Source: Anatilimnocola floriformis
GTDB lineage: Bacteria > Planctomycetota > Planctomycetia > Pirellulales > Pirellulaceae
Reading direction: 5' to 3'
NCBI RefSeq assembly: GCF_024256385.1
Contig: NZ_JAMLFW010000001.1
Span: 1,922,001 to 1,986,000, forward strand
Length of the DNA: 64,000 nucleotides
The notes under the pieces are model-generated. The model was not told the DNA's origin and made no database searches. It was given only the letters and a program-made list of their open reading frames with translations. This document shows, in pieces, positions 31,625-41,621 of this stretch. The stretch's first letter is position 1. Each line of letters starts with the position of its first letter. The translations under genes were made by a program, and so were the position numbers.

Positions 31625-34600
31625 CTCGTCTGCGTTTCGCCTCCGTGGGCCATCCTAATGCGCGCTTCGGTGATCTGCTGCTCGACTTTCGGGACGCCGA
31701 GGGCCGCCCCGTTGATTCCACGCTCTGGCTGCGCAATGGCGGCGGTAAGTCGTCGATTTTGAACCTCTTCTTCGCCGGCGTCCGGCCTAATCGCCGCGAG
31801 TTCCTCGGTACTTCGGCGGAGACTAAGCGCGAACTCCGCGAGTATGTCCAAGCTTCGGATCACTCGGTCATCGCTTACGAATGGGAACTAGATGGTCCTC
31901 GCGGCCAACTAGCATTCGAGGACTATGGCGAGCGATTTATCACCGGCACCTTCTACGACTGGAAGGGTACCGACCTCAAACGCTGGTACTTTGCCTGCCG
32001 GGTGACACCTGAGGAGCCGCGTTTGACGATCGAGGGGCTTCCCCTTTATCGTGAGGAGAATGGGAAGCGGGCTGCTCGTCTCACGTCCACCAGCTTTCGA
32101 CAAGAATGGCATGCGCTCCAAAAGCAGCATCCCAGCCGTCACGTACTGATTACGGAACATCAAGGCGAGTGGCGCGATGTGCTGGAGCGAGCTGGCATCG
32201 ACCCAGAGTTGTTTCGTTACCAAGTGATCATGAATCACCGCGAAGGAGGCGCGGATGAGTTGTTCCGCTTCGATACCCATGAGGATTTCGTAGATTTCCT
32301 CTTGGAACTGGTGCTCGATCCGGCTCTTGCTGATACCGTGCGCGACAACCTGGAAAAGCATCGGGACGATCTCCGGCGGTGCAACCACCGCCTCCGACCG
32401 GAACGCGATCTACTCCAAGGATTACTCGGTCACCTAAGCCCGATGACGGCGATTGCCGCCTCACGAAAATACTTGCAGGGGGTGGCCGGAAACTGCCAGA
32501 GCTGGCTGCTATTCCTCTCGGCGCACATCCGGGATCGGTTGTCGGAATGGGATCAGGCCGCAACGCACTTTGCAGAGGACTCTCAGCGTGAACGTCAGCA
32601 GGCCGAGGAACACGGGGTAGCCGCTAAGGCTTTACGCATGCGCGCGGCCGCCCTGACGCTATTTGCGGCCAATGAGCGCTTGCGTCTCGCCGCTAAAGAA
32701 CATGAGGCGAGTCAGGCTCGCCATGAACAGGCGAGCCGTCAAGCAAAAATCTGGCAGGCGGCGATCCCGCTCAAGAACGCCCTGCGCTTTGAGCGCAATG
32801 CCGCCGAATATCGTGCTGCACTGCAGCGCCTTCAAACCGAGCACCAGCCACTCATGGACTTGTTGACCGCTGCCGCCGACCGCTATGCACACGCCCTCCA
32901 GGCAAGTCTCGATGCGCTGCGCAGGCAGGAGTCCGGTGCTGCCGAGCGAATCAAGGAAATGCAACGGGAAGCTCGCGAGCTTCGTCATTCTGCCGGCCTT
33001 TGCAATGCAAATATCGCCCGGCACGACGCGAACATCGCGCACATCGAGACACTGCTCAACGAAGGTTCGCAGCGCCTCCAATCGCTCACTGCCGCCAGTG
33101 TGCTCTTGCCGAACGAAACGGGAATTGACGGAAAGGCGAGGCTTAGCAATTTCCTGTCGCGGCAGCAACATGCGGAAGCTGCGCTCGAAGCCGCGCTCAA
33201 GGAGCACCGTCGTCAAAAAGACGTTCTCTCCAGCCAGAAGCAAGAGGTGGCGCTCGACCACGCGGCCGCCGTCGCAGAGGAGCAAACGGCCCAGGCAAAG
33301 CTTGATGCGGCGACCGCTCAACGCCGCGAACTGGAAACAGAGCCCCTCCTCTGCCACATATTGGAAGTTGAGTGCGCCGACTTGGAGCAAACAAACGACA
33401 CGACACTCAGTCTCGTACGTCACCGTGCGGGATCGGTCATGCAACAACTCGTCGCTTTGCGTGTCTCGATGCAGGAGGACCAACGCGCGGTGCATTATCT
33501 GAGCGACGGCGGGCTACTTCCCCCCACACGCGATGTCGAGCGGCTGTTGGCAATTTTTTATGGGCGGGTTCGGGCGTGGTCCGGTTGGCTCTATCTCGCG
33601 GAAAACGTCACCGCCCCCCGTCCAGCGGTCCAGGCTGCGCCTCAGACCGCGCTTGGAATCGTAGTTGCCGATGAGGACTTTACCACCGCGTGTGCACTGG
33701 CGGCAGAATCCGGAATCGAGTTCGAAATGCCGCTGGTGCTGGCGCCGGAGCGTTCGGTACAGACGAATCAACTGGCGGATTGTCTGGTGCTTGGCCCGCA
33801 CAGCGACGCTTGGTTTGACCGATCCGCCGGACAGCAGGAACTGCTGCGTCGGGAGACGCAGTTGGAAAAGACCGGCAGCCAGATTAGCGATGCGGAAAGT
33901 GACCACAAACAGGTTGTCGACCTCGATGTGCGCCTGCGCGCCTTCCAGCAGGCCTACCCACGGGGTTGGTTTCCACAACAAGTGTTGGAACTCGACAATT
34001 TGCGTTCCCGAGTTGAGGCTGAGAAGGAGCGACAATCAGGCATTCAAACGCAGATCAGTGACACCGAGCGTGCCATTACTCAGAAAGAGGGTGAACTGAC
34101 AGATCTCCGGCGGTCGTTGCGTGAGTTGGAACGCCATCTCCAAATGGTCCAACAGTATATCGACCAGTTCGAAGAAAAGTCGTTGCAGCGTCGTCTGGAA
34201 CTGGAGGCTGCCAAACTTGCCATCAGAGCGAAGCGGAGCGAACAAAAGCGTTGCCTGGAGGATGCAGAGGCCGTCGAGCAGAAAGAAGGGTTGGAACAAA
34301 GTGGACTGGCGGCCGTTCGTCATGACTTATCCCAATCGGAATTGCTGCTATCCCAAATCGCCTACCGCTCGGCCGCACCGCGGACTCACGAGCCTGGGCC
34401 GATCCAGCAGCTACGAGACGAATACATCCGACACAAGGCGCAGTACGAGGAAAACGTCGGGGAAGAAGGATTGCTGCAACTGGCCCGCGAGAACGAAGAA
34501 AACGCGCTTCCGTTGCGCCGAAAGTACTCCGAGCACTTAGGTAACCTTCGCGAGGAAGAAGTATTCGCCGCACTCCAGACGCTGGCTGATCCAGACCATG

Positions 34601-36030
34601 CCGACCTGGCTTACGAAAACGCCTACCAAGCGACCTTCGTCGTGCTGAATGCCGTCAAGACCAGCAAAAATGCGTGGGAGCAAGCCGGTGAGAAACAGCG
34701 CACCGCATTCCAAGTTTGTCGTGATATGGGCGCGAGCGAAATCCTGGAGGAAGGCGATCGTCCCGCGAGCCTGGAGATTGCAGATCAGACCATCGCCTCC
34801 ACCGAAGCATCCGCTCAGCAGCAAATGGAACTTCAGCAACGGAGTCTCAGCTTGGCCGCGGCAGCTAGTCAGTCACAAAGTGATGCGGAGCACTCGGCTG
34901 AGGTCATGCGATCCTTGAGGGATCAAATGAGAACGATCGAACGCAGCCAAGGCGACGTATTGGCACGGCTAGTGGCCGCGGGGGCAGTGCTCCCGACGAT
35001 CAATGCACTAGCACTAGCCGACCTTGAAATACGACCGGAACTGCAGAGGCTTGACACCACGCTTGCCAAACTCAAGGAAGACGACGCGGAGATCACGGCA
35101 CGGCGTCAGCGAATTGTCAAAGACGTCCGCCAGTGGGTCAGCGATCAACGGTTCGACCAGCTGCAGAGCCAGGTCATTCGCCAGTTCCGCAGTTGCGACG
35201 AGAGCCAACTAGAAGAGCATGTTCAGCATTTTTTAGAACAACTTGCACTGCGTTTGAAAACGATTGATGAGAAGCTCGACGAAGTTAGCCAGAATCGCAA
35301 TCAACTGGTCAGTGAACTGCAGGCCATCGCCGGCGATGGTTACAGCGTGCTGCGCTCGGCCGCTAATCTGAGTCGACTGCCTGACAGTGTTCCCGAGTTG
35401 GCAGGATCTCAATTCCTCACGATCAGTCTCAATTGGCCGGAAGATCCGGCGGAACAGCGAGGACGGTTGGCCGAACTCATCGACGAGTTGGTTGACGAGA
35501 AGCAAATGCCCACTGGCCTCAAGTTAATTCAGAGTGCTGTGCGCCGACTAGCGCGGCCGGTGCGGGTGCGAGTGCTTAATCCCGATCCGAATCACAAGGG
35601 TCAGCGGCTGGAGATTCCCGAATTCGCCAAGTTCAGCGGAGGTGAACGCCTCACCTGTGCTGTCTTGCTGTATTGCACATTGGCGCAGCTGCGTGCCAAG
35701 CGTCGGGGCCTGCACCATAAGCCCTCTGGCGTGTTGCTTCTTGATAACCCTATCGGCAGCGCGTCGCGAGTGACCTTTATCAATCTCCAACTCGATGTGG
35801 CGCGCGCGATGGGAATCCAATTGATCTACACTACAGGCGTGAACGATTATGAAGCGCTCCGACCGCTTCCCAATCTGATTCGGCTCAGAAACGATCGGGT
35901 GAACCGCAACAACGGCCAGCATATCGTCGAGCTAGATTCGGATACCCCGGTGATTCAAGCGGCGAGAGTCGCGCGACGGGATAGCTCGGACGACTCTTCC
36001 GCCGCGCCGGAGGAGTTGCATGCTCAATGA
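31612..36030 (+). CDS. jetC: Wadjet SMC-like ATPase JetC
   Basis: 1472 aa from MPKITRLRFASVGHPNARFG; the frame is open to 31501 but that part overlaps jetB. The N-terminal ATPase half has Walker A NGGGKSSILNLFF at about 42-54. Two very long coiled-coil arms (roughly 270-1250) contain a mid-section hinge-like region around 620-760 (LALPTRDVERLLAIFYGRV-like, IVVADEDFTTACALAAES). The C-terminal half has the ABC signature KFSGGERLTC (near 1340) and Walker B GVLLLDNPIGSAS (near 1375). This is the motor of Wadjet: an SMC dimer that loops plasmid DNA. All catalytic motifs are intact. It overlaps jetD by 11 bases. Confidence 0.92.
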   Translation: MPKITRLRFASVGHPNARFGDLLLDFRDAEGRPVDSTLWLRNGGGKSSILNLFFAGVRPNRREFLGTSAETKRELREYVQASDHSVIAYEWELDGPRGQLAFEDYGERFITGTFYDWKGTDLKRWYFACRVTPEEPRLTIEGLPLYREENGKRAARLTSTSFRQEWHALQKQHPSRHVLITEHQGEWRDVLERAGIDPELFRYQVIMNHREGGADELFRFDTHEDFVDFLLELVLDPALADTVRDNLEKHRDDLRRCNHRLRPERDLLQGLLGHLSPMTAIAASRKYLQGVAGNCQSWLLFLSAHIRDRLSEWDQAATHFAEDSQRERQQAEEHGVAAKALRMRAAALTLFAANERLRLAAKEHEASQARHEQASRQAKIWQAAIPLKNALRFERNAAEYRAALQRLQTEHQPLMDLLTAAADRYAHALQASLDALRRQESGAAERIKEMQREARELRHSAGLCNANIARHDANIAHIETLLNEGSQRLQSLTAASVLLPNETGIDGKARLSNFLSRQQHAEAALEAALKEHRRQKDVLSSQKQEVALDHAAAVAEEQTAQAKLDAATAQRRELETEPLLCHILEVECADLEQTNDTTLSLVRHRAGSVMQQLVALRVSMQEDQRAVHYLSDGGLLPPTRDVERLLAIFYGRVRAWSGWLYLAENVTAPRPAVQAAPQTALGIVVADEDFTTACALAAESGIEFEMPLVLAPERSVQTNQLADCLVLGPHSDAWFDRSAGQQELLRRETQLEKTGSQISDAESDHKQVVDLDVRLRAFQQAYPRGWFPQQVLELDNLRSRVEAEKERQSGIQTQISDTERAITQKEGELTDLRRSLRELERHLQMVQQYIDQFEEKSLQRRLELEAAKLAIRAKRSEQKRCLEDAEAVEQKEGLEQSGLAAVRHDLSQSELLLSQIAYRSAAPRTHEPGPIQQLRDEYIRHKAQYEENVGEEGLLQLARENEENALPLRRKYSEHLGNLREEEVFAALQTLADPDHADLAYENAYQATFVVLNAVKTSKNAWEQAGEKQRTAFQVCRDMGASEILEEGDRPASLEIADQTIASTEASAQQQMELQQRSLSLAAAASQSQSDAEHSAEVMRSLRDQMRTIERSQGDVLARLVAAGAVLPTINALALADLEIRPELQRLDTTLAKLKEDDAEITARRQRIVKDVRQWVSDQRFDQLQSQVIRQFRSCDESQLEEHVQHFLEQLALRLKTIDEKLDEVSQNRNQLVSELQAIAGDGYSVLRSAANLSRLPDSVPELAGSQFLTISLNWPEDPAEQRGRLAELIDELVDEKQMPTGLKLIQSAVRRLARPVRVRVLNPDPNHKGQRLEIPEFAKFSGGERLTCAVLLYCTLAQLRAKRRGLHHKPSGVLLLDNPIGSASRVTFINLQLDVARAMGIQLIYTTGVNDYEALRPLPNLIRLRNDRVNRNNGQHIVELDSDTPVIQAARVARRDSSDDSSAAPEELHAQ

Positions 36031-37084
36031 ACTAGATGTGGCTAGGCTCCACACATTTGCTAGTGAACTTCGCCGATCGGAACGGCGTTGGGTTGATGCG
36101 CCAACTCTCTGGTTGGCCTTCTCCACAGCGTTTCCGACGCTCGCTCAGGCTGCTGATAGAAGGCAATGGCTGGTAGCGGCGCTTGAAGAGTTAGCGGGGC
36201 AACAGATCATCCAACTCCCGCGTCCCAAAGGTAGTCGCTGGGACCGGACGCTGCGTCCCGCGACGCCCACCGCAGTTTACTTGCTGCGCACATCCGAACC
36301 GCCGCAAGACACGAATTGGAAGACCTATCCTTGGCATGCTCGGCTCCGCTGGGTCGCCGAGCTTACCCGTATGACCTCAGAAATTGAAGAGTTTTTCCTC
36401 CGCGTCCACCAAGGTCTCGTGCGCGGCGACTTTCAAAGCCGGGCGCCGCTGAAGTATCGCTCGCTTCAATTGACTGGCCGCGAGAAGCGACTCGGAGAGC
36501 TGGCGCAAACCACGCTATTCGCCAAGGGCCGCTTGGACCTGGAAATGCTCGGCTGCTTTTCCGAAACGCCGCCGCTGGCCTACGAACGCATTTCAGATGT
36601 GTCGTCCATCATCATTTTTGAGAACGCCGATGCCTTTTCGCTTGCCCGCACCTCGCTGCGATCACTTGCATCGCCCCCTTATGGTATGGTCGGGTTCGGC
36701 GGCGGCAATGCGATTTCGCAATCGCTTCCCTCGTTATTAATGTTGAGTCGACCCGTACAGCGAATCTACTATGTCGGCGACCTCGACGCACATGGCCTGC
36801 GAATCGCCTCCAGAGCCTCGCGCGCCGCCGTACGAGTCGGATTGCCACAGGTCGAACCCGCCGCCGAGTTGCATCAGGCGATGCTGGAATCCGCTAATCG
36901 CTTTGGTCAGCCAGAGGGCTGGAAGGACAAAGCCAGGCAGCGTCCGAGTGAAGACAAACTTCGTTCGCTGCTTGCCTTCTTAGGTCCGTCCGTTCGAGAA
37001 ATCGTCGACAAGATTCTGACGGCAGGTCAACGAGTTCCCGAGGAAGTCCTCGGCCCGCAGGAACTCCAAGCTGCCTGGAGTTGA
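36020..37084 (+). CDS. jetD: Wadjet nuclease subunit JetD
   Basis: 354 aa. The N-terminal part is a winged-helix/arm region (RRSERRWVDAPTLWLAFSTA). The C-terminal part is a topoisomerase VI A-like Toprim domain: SSIIIFENADAFS carries the first acidic residue and IYYVGDLDAHGLRIAS (about 250-264) the DxD pair. In Wadjet this subunit cleaves the looped plasmid. The start ATG is within the jetC end and is translationally coupled. It ends 83 bases before the stop of the convergent helicase gene, so transcription from the two defence operons meets here. Confidence 0.88.
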   Translation: MLNELDVARLHTFASELRRSERRWVDAPTLWLAFSTAFPTLAQAADRRQWLVAALEELAGQQIIQLPRPKGSRWDRTLRPATPTAVYLLRTSEPPQDTNWKTYPWHARLRWVAELTRMTSEIEEFFLRVHQGLVRGDFQSRAPLKYRSLQLTGREKRLGELAQTTLFAKGRLDLEMLGCFSETPPLAYERISDVSSIIIFENADAFSLARTSLRSLASPPYGMVGFGGGNAISQSLPSLLMLSRPVQRIYYVGDLDAHGLRIASRASRAAVRVGLPQVEPAAELHQAMLESANRFGQPEGWKDKARQRPSEDKLRSLLAFLGPSVREIVDKILTAGQRVPEEVLGPQELQAAWS

Positions 37085-37167
37085 CCGCCAATCGGAGTCA
37101 AAGTTTCGTGATCGATCCCGAATAATTGCCGTGGCCGACCCAACGGCAAAGTGAGAAGTAGCGTCGA

Positions 37168-40100
37168 CTAAGTAATGCGTAACGTCTTGATTCGATCAAG
37201 CCGATAGGTCCTCACTTGCTGAGCCGTGTGAGAAAACGCCCGAAGGTATTGGCGCTTGTGATATTGGACTAATGCGAGCGGCGTGACAGTTAGAACTGAT
37301 TGGGACCGAACTTTTCCAGCGTAGACCATGATCACTGGGTGCTTGTCTTCGATAGCCGAAGTTAAGGCTTGGAATCCTTCGGGCAAACTTGCAACACGGT
37401 AATCGACATCGGAAAAATGCCGCGGAACTACGAATTCCAGCAAATCTCCGACAACCCGAAGTTTGCCGAGCAACCCAAGGATCACGCCTTTCAAGACCTC
37501 AGCATCGGCCATTGCGCGGTGTCGGTCGCAAACAAGAACTCCCAGTTCTCTCGCCACTGATTCAAGGCGACCGTTTGCAATGCCGGGCAACATTCCTCGC
37601 GCCAATTGTAACGAGTCAAATATTGGCGGGGTGGGCTTTTCTACGCAGTGGGTATCCATTGCCAACGCAAGAAAACCAAGGTCGAAGGGTGCGTTGTGGG
37701 CGAAGAGAAATGCGGAAGGGCACGAAAGGAACTGAGCAAGCTGGGGCAATACGCTTTCCAGAACCGGTGCGTCTCCAACGTGCTCTGATGTTATGCCATG
37801 AACCGCGGTTGCTTGCTCGGGAATGTCGCACTCTGGATTGACAAGACAGTGAAATCGCGCGGATTCAGTTCCATCGATCCTAAACCGAATTGCGGCGATC
37901 TCCAGCACTTTGCTCACAGCAGGGTGCAGTCCAGTCGTTTCTAGATCGAACACGATAAAGTCAAAAGTCGACAGAGGAGTTTCTGCGGGAAATGGCAGCT
38001 GGACCGGTTCGGTGACGAATTCAGCTTCTTCATCGCTATCGTCTTGAATTGCCGCGAGTTGTCCTGGAGCCAGATCGAGGTGACTCGAACTCTGGAATCC
38101 CAGCGATTCGAGTTCGCTGACGGCTGCAAGGACTTGACTCGTTGCCTCGTCAATATCGATATGGTCAGCGGCGAGCGCCTTAACCAGCAGAGATTCGTCC
38201 AAGAACCGATCAAATTTTCGTAGCTCGCGAATCTTCGAGGATTTCGCGATATCAAGCGACGAGAGGGTGGCACACTTCAGTTGCGTCAGAACTTTCAGGA
38301 ATGTTTGCTGCGAAAGCGGAATTTCGAGCGCGACGTCATGGTCGATTACTTTGAGGTTGAGGCCTTCGAGAATCCACCGCAAGGTATTTTGTGTTGTAGA
38401 ACCGACCCAAGTGAACCAAAGCAACGAGTTGTCAGCAGTTTCAATAAAACACTTTGTACCAATCCGTGCCTCGCTCGCAGTGATCCGGGCCTCTTCGAGC
38501 AATTGCGCAGATGTTTGGTCCACATAGTTATACTGCGAAGACCCAAACAAGATTTCCCGCATCTTTTCCCGAACCCGCTGATGTACTTGGCCTCCGCCTC
38601 CCAAAAACCGAGGCGGTTTTCTGCCATGCGCCGGGCGCACCAGAATTTCGACACGCTTGGTGTCGATCGCATCGACTTGCCACCGTCTTCCACCCAGAAG
38701 CAAGTGATCGCCCTCCGTCGGAAGCAACATCGCCGGCAGCGTTCCGATCAGGCGGTCATCATGGCGCACTGAGAACTCGAGGCCGGTTTCAAAGGCACTG
38801 TAGAAGTCGAAGTCATGAACGACCCGCTCGCCATCCGGGGCCAGGATCAACGTCTTGTCGGGAGTCTGTTCGATAAGCTGAGATCTGCCGAGCGCGCGAA
38901 GTACTTGGGCAAATAACTTGGCGTCTAGTTTTCGGAAGGCACCCTCGCTTACCAGCCGCTGAAACAACTCTTCGGCGCGGGACCCACCAGTTTCAGTCAA
39001 ACAGCTCAATATCTGTTGCGTCAGCGTGCTAAGATCCATTGAAGCGATTGTCGGCGGCTCAACCCAGCGTTCGCGCATGAGCTCGGCAGTTGCGATCGCC
39101 TGCAGCAGCGAAGCGTGCAATCGGTCCACCAAGTGTGCTTTTGCACTGGCCCGCCGTTCTGTCAACATGACTCGCATGCAATGGGGCTCGTCGTCCCGAC
39201 GTCCGCTCCTTCCGAGTCTCTGCACTAGCGAGTTCACTGACCAAGTCGGTCCGATCTGGCCGACAGTCGTGACGTTGCCAATATCAATACCAAGTTCCAA
39301 CGTAGATGAGCAAAGCGTTGTAGCGGGAAGACTACCCCTCATTGCCAGTTCGGTGTCCTCACGAATCTCACGGCTCACGGAACCGTGATGCACCCAGTAC
39401 TCTTGAATGCGGCCCGATCGCTGGCAGATGGAGTTGAGTTCATCTGCGAACTGTTCAACTTGTTCCCGCCGATTACAGAAAATCAGGTTCTTTCGCCCCG
39501 CGAAGTGCTGATCAATGTTCGCCAGCAATGACGCCGGGATCTGGGCGAATCCTTGATCGTCGCCAGGCGCATCGAGCGTCTTTTCAGCTCGGTCTTCATC
39601 GTTCAAAAACGTCTGGATGCCAAACAGGACCCGCTTTTTCTCATTTGAGTCGACTATTTGTGCGACCGACGATGGCTTGTCGGGAGCAATCCACTGCTTG
39701 TAGGTTTCAATCGCGTCGCCAACTGTCGCTGACAAACCGACAATTCGGAAACTCGTATGGGTGTAGCGCCGCAATCGGCACAGCAGACTTCTGAGCTGCA
39801 AACCGCGCTCGCGGCCGATCAACGCGTGGATTTCATCAATAACGACGTATCGCAGTCCCTGAAACATGGAACTTAGAAACTGTGAGCGATTCACAAAGAG
39901 CGACTCAATCGATTCCGGCGTGATGAGAAGCACACCACGCGGATCTGCAGTTAATTTGGCCTTCTTTCCTGCGCCGACATCTCCGTGCCAACGATGAACC
40001 GGAATCTCCGCCCGCTCACAGAGCGCATCGAGCCGCCGAAATTGATCGTTGATAAGCGCCTTGAGCGGCCCAACATAGACCGCGCCGATTGAACTCGGCT

Positions 40101-40299
40101 GGTTTAGGACGAGGTCCGAAAGAATGGGCAGAAATGCTGCTTCCGTTTTACCGGACGCGGTACGAGCGGAAATCAAGAGGTGCTGATCGGTCTGCAGAAT
40201 CTGCTGAATGGATTCAACTTGAATCGGCCGCAGGCTTTGCCAACCCAGGTCCCAAAGGGAATTCTGGATCGGTCGCGCCAAGAGTTCGAACGCGCTCAT
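37168..40299 (-). CDS. Lhr/BrxHI-type helicase with DEDDh exonuclease and WYL domain (SngC-like)
   Basis: 1043 aa, last gene of the minus-strand TerB/ATPase/helicase operon, which has the Shango gene set. Residues 1-650 are a superfamily 2 Lhr-type helicase: SARTASGKTEAAFLPIL (Walker A), VIDEIHALIGRERG (DEAH-like box), and VQRLGRSGRRDDEP (motif VI). Around 780-945 is a DnaQ-like exonuclease with FIVFDLETTGLHP, HNAPFDLGFLALAMD and DRHRAMADAEVLKG, a full DEDDh set. The last 60 residues (YAGKVRSQSVLTVTPLALVQ ... QYLRAFSHTAQQVRTYRLDR) match a WYL domain. Unwinding plus 3'-5' trimming of phage DNA is the likely activity (inference). Its ATG shares one base with the upstream stop (TGATG). Confidence 0.9.
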   Translation of the reverse strand: MSAFELLARPIQNSLWDLGWQSLRPIQVESIQQILQTDQHLLISARTASGKTEAAFLPILSDLVLNQPSSIGAVYVGPLKALINDQFRRLDALCERAEIPVHRWHGDVGAGKKAKLTADPRGVLLITPESIESLFVNRSQFLSSMFQGLRYVVIDEIHALIGRERGLQLRSLLCRLRRYTHTSFRIVGLSATVGDAIETYKQWIAPDKPSSVAQIVDSNEKKRVLFGIQTFLNDEDRAEKTLDAPGDDQGFAQIPASLLANIDQHFAGRKNLIFCNRREQVEQFADELNSICQRSGRIQEYWVHHGSVSREIREDTELAMRGSLPATTLCSSTLELGIDIGNVTTVGQIGPTWSVNSLVQRLGRSGRRDDEPHCMRVMLTERRASAKAHLVDRLHASLLQAIATAELMRERWVEPPTIASMDLSTLTQQILSCLTETGGSRAEELFQRLVSEGAFRKLDAKLFAQVLRALGRSQLIEQTPDKTLILAPDGERVVHDFDFYSAFETGLEFSVRHDDRLIGTLPAMLLPTEGDHLLLGGRRWQVDAIDTKRVEILVRPAHGRKPPRFLGGGGQVHQRVREKMREILFGSSQYNYVDQTSAQLLEEARITASEARIGTKCFIETADNSLLWFTWVGSTTQNTLRWILEGLNLKVIDHDVALEIPLSQQTFLKVLTQLKCATLSSLDIAKSSKIRELRKFDRFLDESLLVKALAADHIDIDEATSQVLAAVSELESLGFQSSSHLDLAPGQLAAIQDDSDEEAEFVTEPVQLPFPAETPLSTFDFIVFDLETTGLHPAVSKVLEIAAIRFRIDGTESARFHCLVNPECDIPEQATAVHGITSEHVGDAPVLESVLPQLAQFLSCPSAFLFAHNAPFDLGFLALAMDTHCVEKPTPPIFDSLQLARGMLPGIANGRLESVARELGVLVCDRHRAMADAEVLKGVILGLLGKLRVVGDLLEFVVPRHFSDVDYRVASLPEGFQALTSAIEDKHPVIMVYAGKVRSQSVLTVTPLALVQYHKRQYLRAFSHTAQQVRTYRLDRIKTLRIT

Positions 40300-41621
40300 C
40301 AGAGACTGAACTCGCTGAGATCGGTTTCCGACGTTTCAGATTTGCCCTGTATGCTATGGGGATCTGTAGGTGAGACGAACTCCTTGGATCGAAGCAATTC
40401 TTGCCACTTTGTCGAAGTGTTCTGCTCGAGAATCCCCAAAAGGTTTACAAAGTCTCGCACAGTCTGGCGTGGCGTCTGAAAGTACGCGGCGCCCATCCGC
40501 TGCTGACAGTCCTGGAGGTAGCTGATGATTCCCTCGTCAGAAATCAAGTGCTTGGTCGGATCACCCCCAGCAAAAACACTTCGAACATTGCTCAACAACA
40601 CGAAGCAGTCTTCGGGACTCAGATTCTGCAGTTTGATGATTGGGGTGGAGAAATCCCTGCGATCCTCCGATGCGAAGCGATTTGGTGCAAGCCGAGTTTG
40701 CAGTGCCTCGTAACTGTAGAGCCCGCGACGTTTGTCTTCGACACACTCGTCCGTTCCCGCCAGCAAAAAGCAAAGTCCTTCGGCGCGCCCTTGGAGGCAA
40801 TCGTTGATGATCCGCAAAATCGCCTCGAGATTCTTGTTGCGCGCGATCGTATTTGTGAGCCGATGTGTCAGCACCACAAGTTCATCGATGTTGACCAGCA
40901 GTCCCTTGTAGCCGGCGAGCCGCGCGAAGGCGGCCCACAGCTTCAAGTAGTCGTAGCCGTTGCTGTCGTCGATAATCGTGCGTACGCCAAGGGCTTCGCG
41001 GGCTTCTGTCTTCGTGGCATACTCGCCCCGAAACCAGCGAAGCGCTTTGTCCTGCAGGTCTTCGTTGTGGCTTTGATACGCGTCGTAGTACTTTGTCATT
41101 ACGGTAGCAAAGTCAAATCCAGCGACTAGGTCTTGCAGGCCACGCAGTTGCTTTGTGATTTGAAGGCGAGTGTCCTCCGCGTCACCGCCGCCAGTTTTCA
41201 CTTCGTGGTCGATTTCGCCGATCCATCGCTCCACACAGCTGTGAAGTGCTCCGCCCTCGGGCTTCGCGCGGGTAGCAAGGTTGCGCATCAATTCAGCATA
41301 GAGCGCCCGACCCTCGCCTCCGGTGCCATACAGTCGTCGGTCGGTAGTAATGTCTGCCTGCAAAACGATAAATTTGCGCTGCAGTGCTACATTACGAATG
41401 AGGTTCAGAAAGAATGTCTTGCCACTCCCAAAACGCCCAACGATGAATCGTACGGTCGAGCTGCCTTCCTCCACGATTTGCAGATCCTTAACCAGCGCCT
41501 CAACTTCCTCCTTTCTGCCAACTTGGATGTGGGGGAGGCCGATTGCCGGCACAACGCCGGCTTTCAGCGACTGAAGGATGGCAGTGCGTTCCCGAACCGG
41601 AATCTTCGACATTGGGTTCAC
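40299..41621 (-). CDS. BrxD/DUF2791-type AAA ATPase (SngB-like)
   Basis: 440 aa. Walker A FIVGRFGSGKTFFLNLIRN is at about 60-78; Walker B GLLVNIDELVVLTHR and a sensor region (LCFLLAGTDECVEDKRRGLY) follow. This is the pattern of the BREX-type ATP-binding protein BrxD (DUF2791). BrxD pairs with a BrxHI helicase in BREX type 2, and a related ATPase-helicase pair occurs in Shango with a TerB protein, as here. The ATG overlaps the TerB gene's stop by four bases. It likely acts as a DNA-translocating or loading ATPase for the helicase (inference). Confidence 0.88.
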   Translation of the reverse strand: MNPMSKIPVRERTAILQSLKAGVVPAIGLPHIQVGRKEEVEALVKDLQIVEEGSSTVRFIVGRFGSGKTFFLNLIRNVALQRKFIVLQADITTDRRLYGTGGEGRALYAELMRNLATRAKPEGGALHSCVERWIGEIDHEVKTGGGDAEDTRLQITKQLRGLQDLVAGFDFATVMTKYYDAYQSHNEDLQDKALRWFRGEYATKTEAREALGVRTIIDDSNGYDYLKLWAAFARLAGYKGLLVNIDELVVLTHRLTNTIARNKNLEAILRIINDCLQGRAEGLCFLLAGTDECVEDKRRGLYSYEALQTRLAPNRFASEDRRDFSTPIIKLQNLSPEDCFVLLSNVRSVFAGGDPTKHLISDEGIISYLQDCQQRMGAAYFQTPRQTVRDFVNLLGILEQNTSTKWQELLRSKEFVSPTDPHSIQGKSETSETDLSEFSL

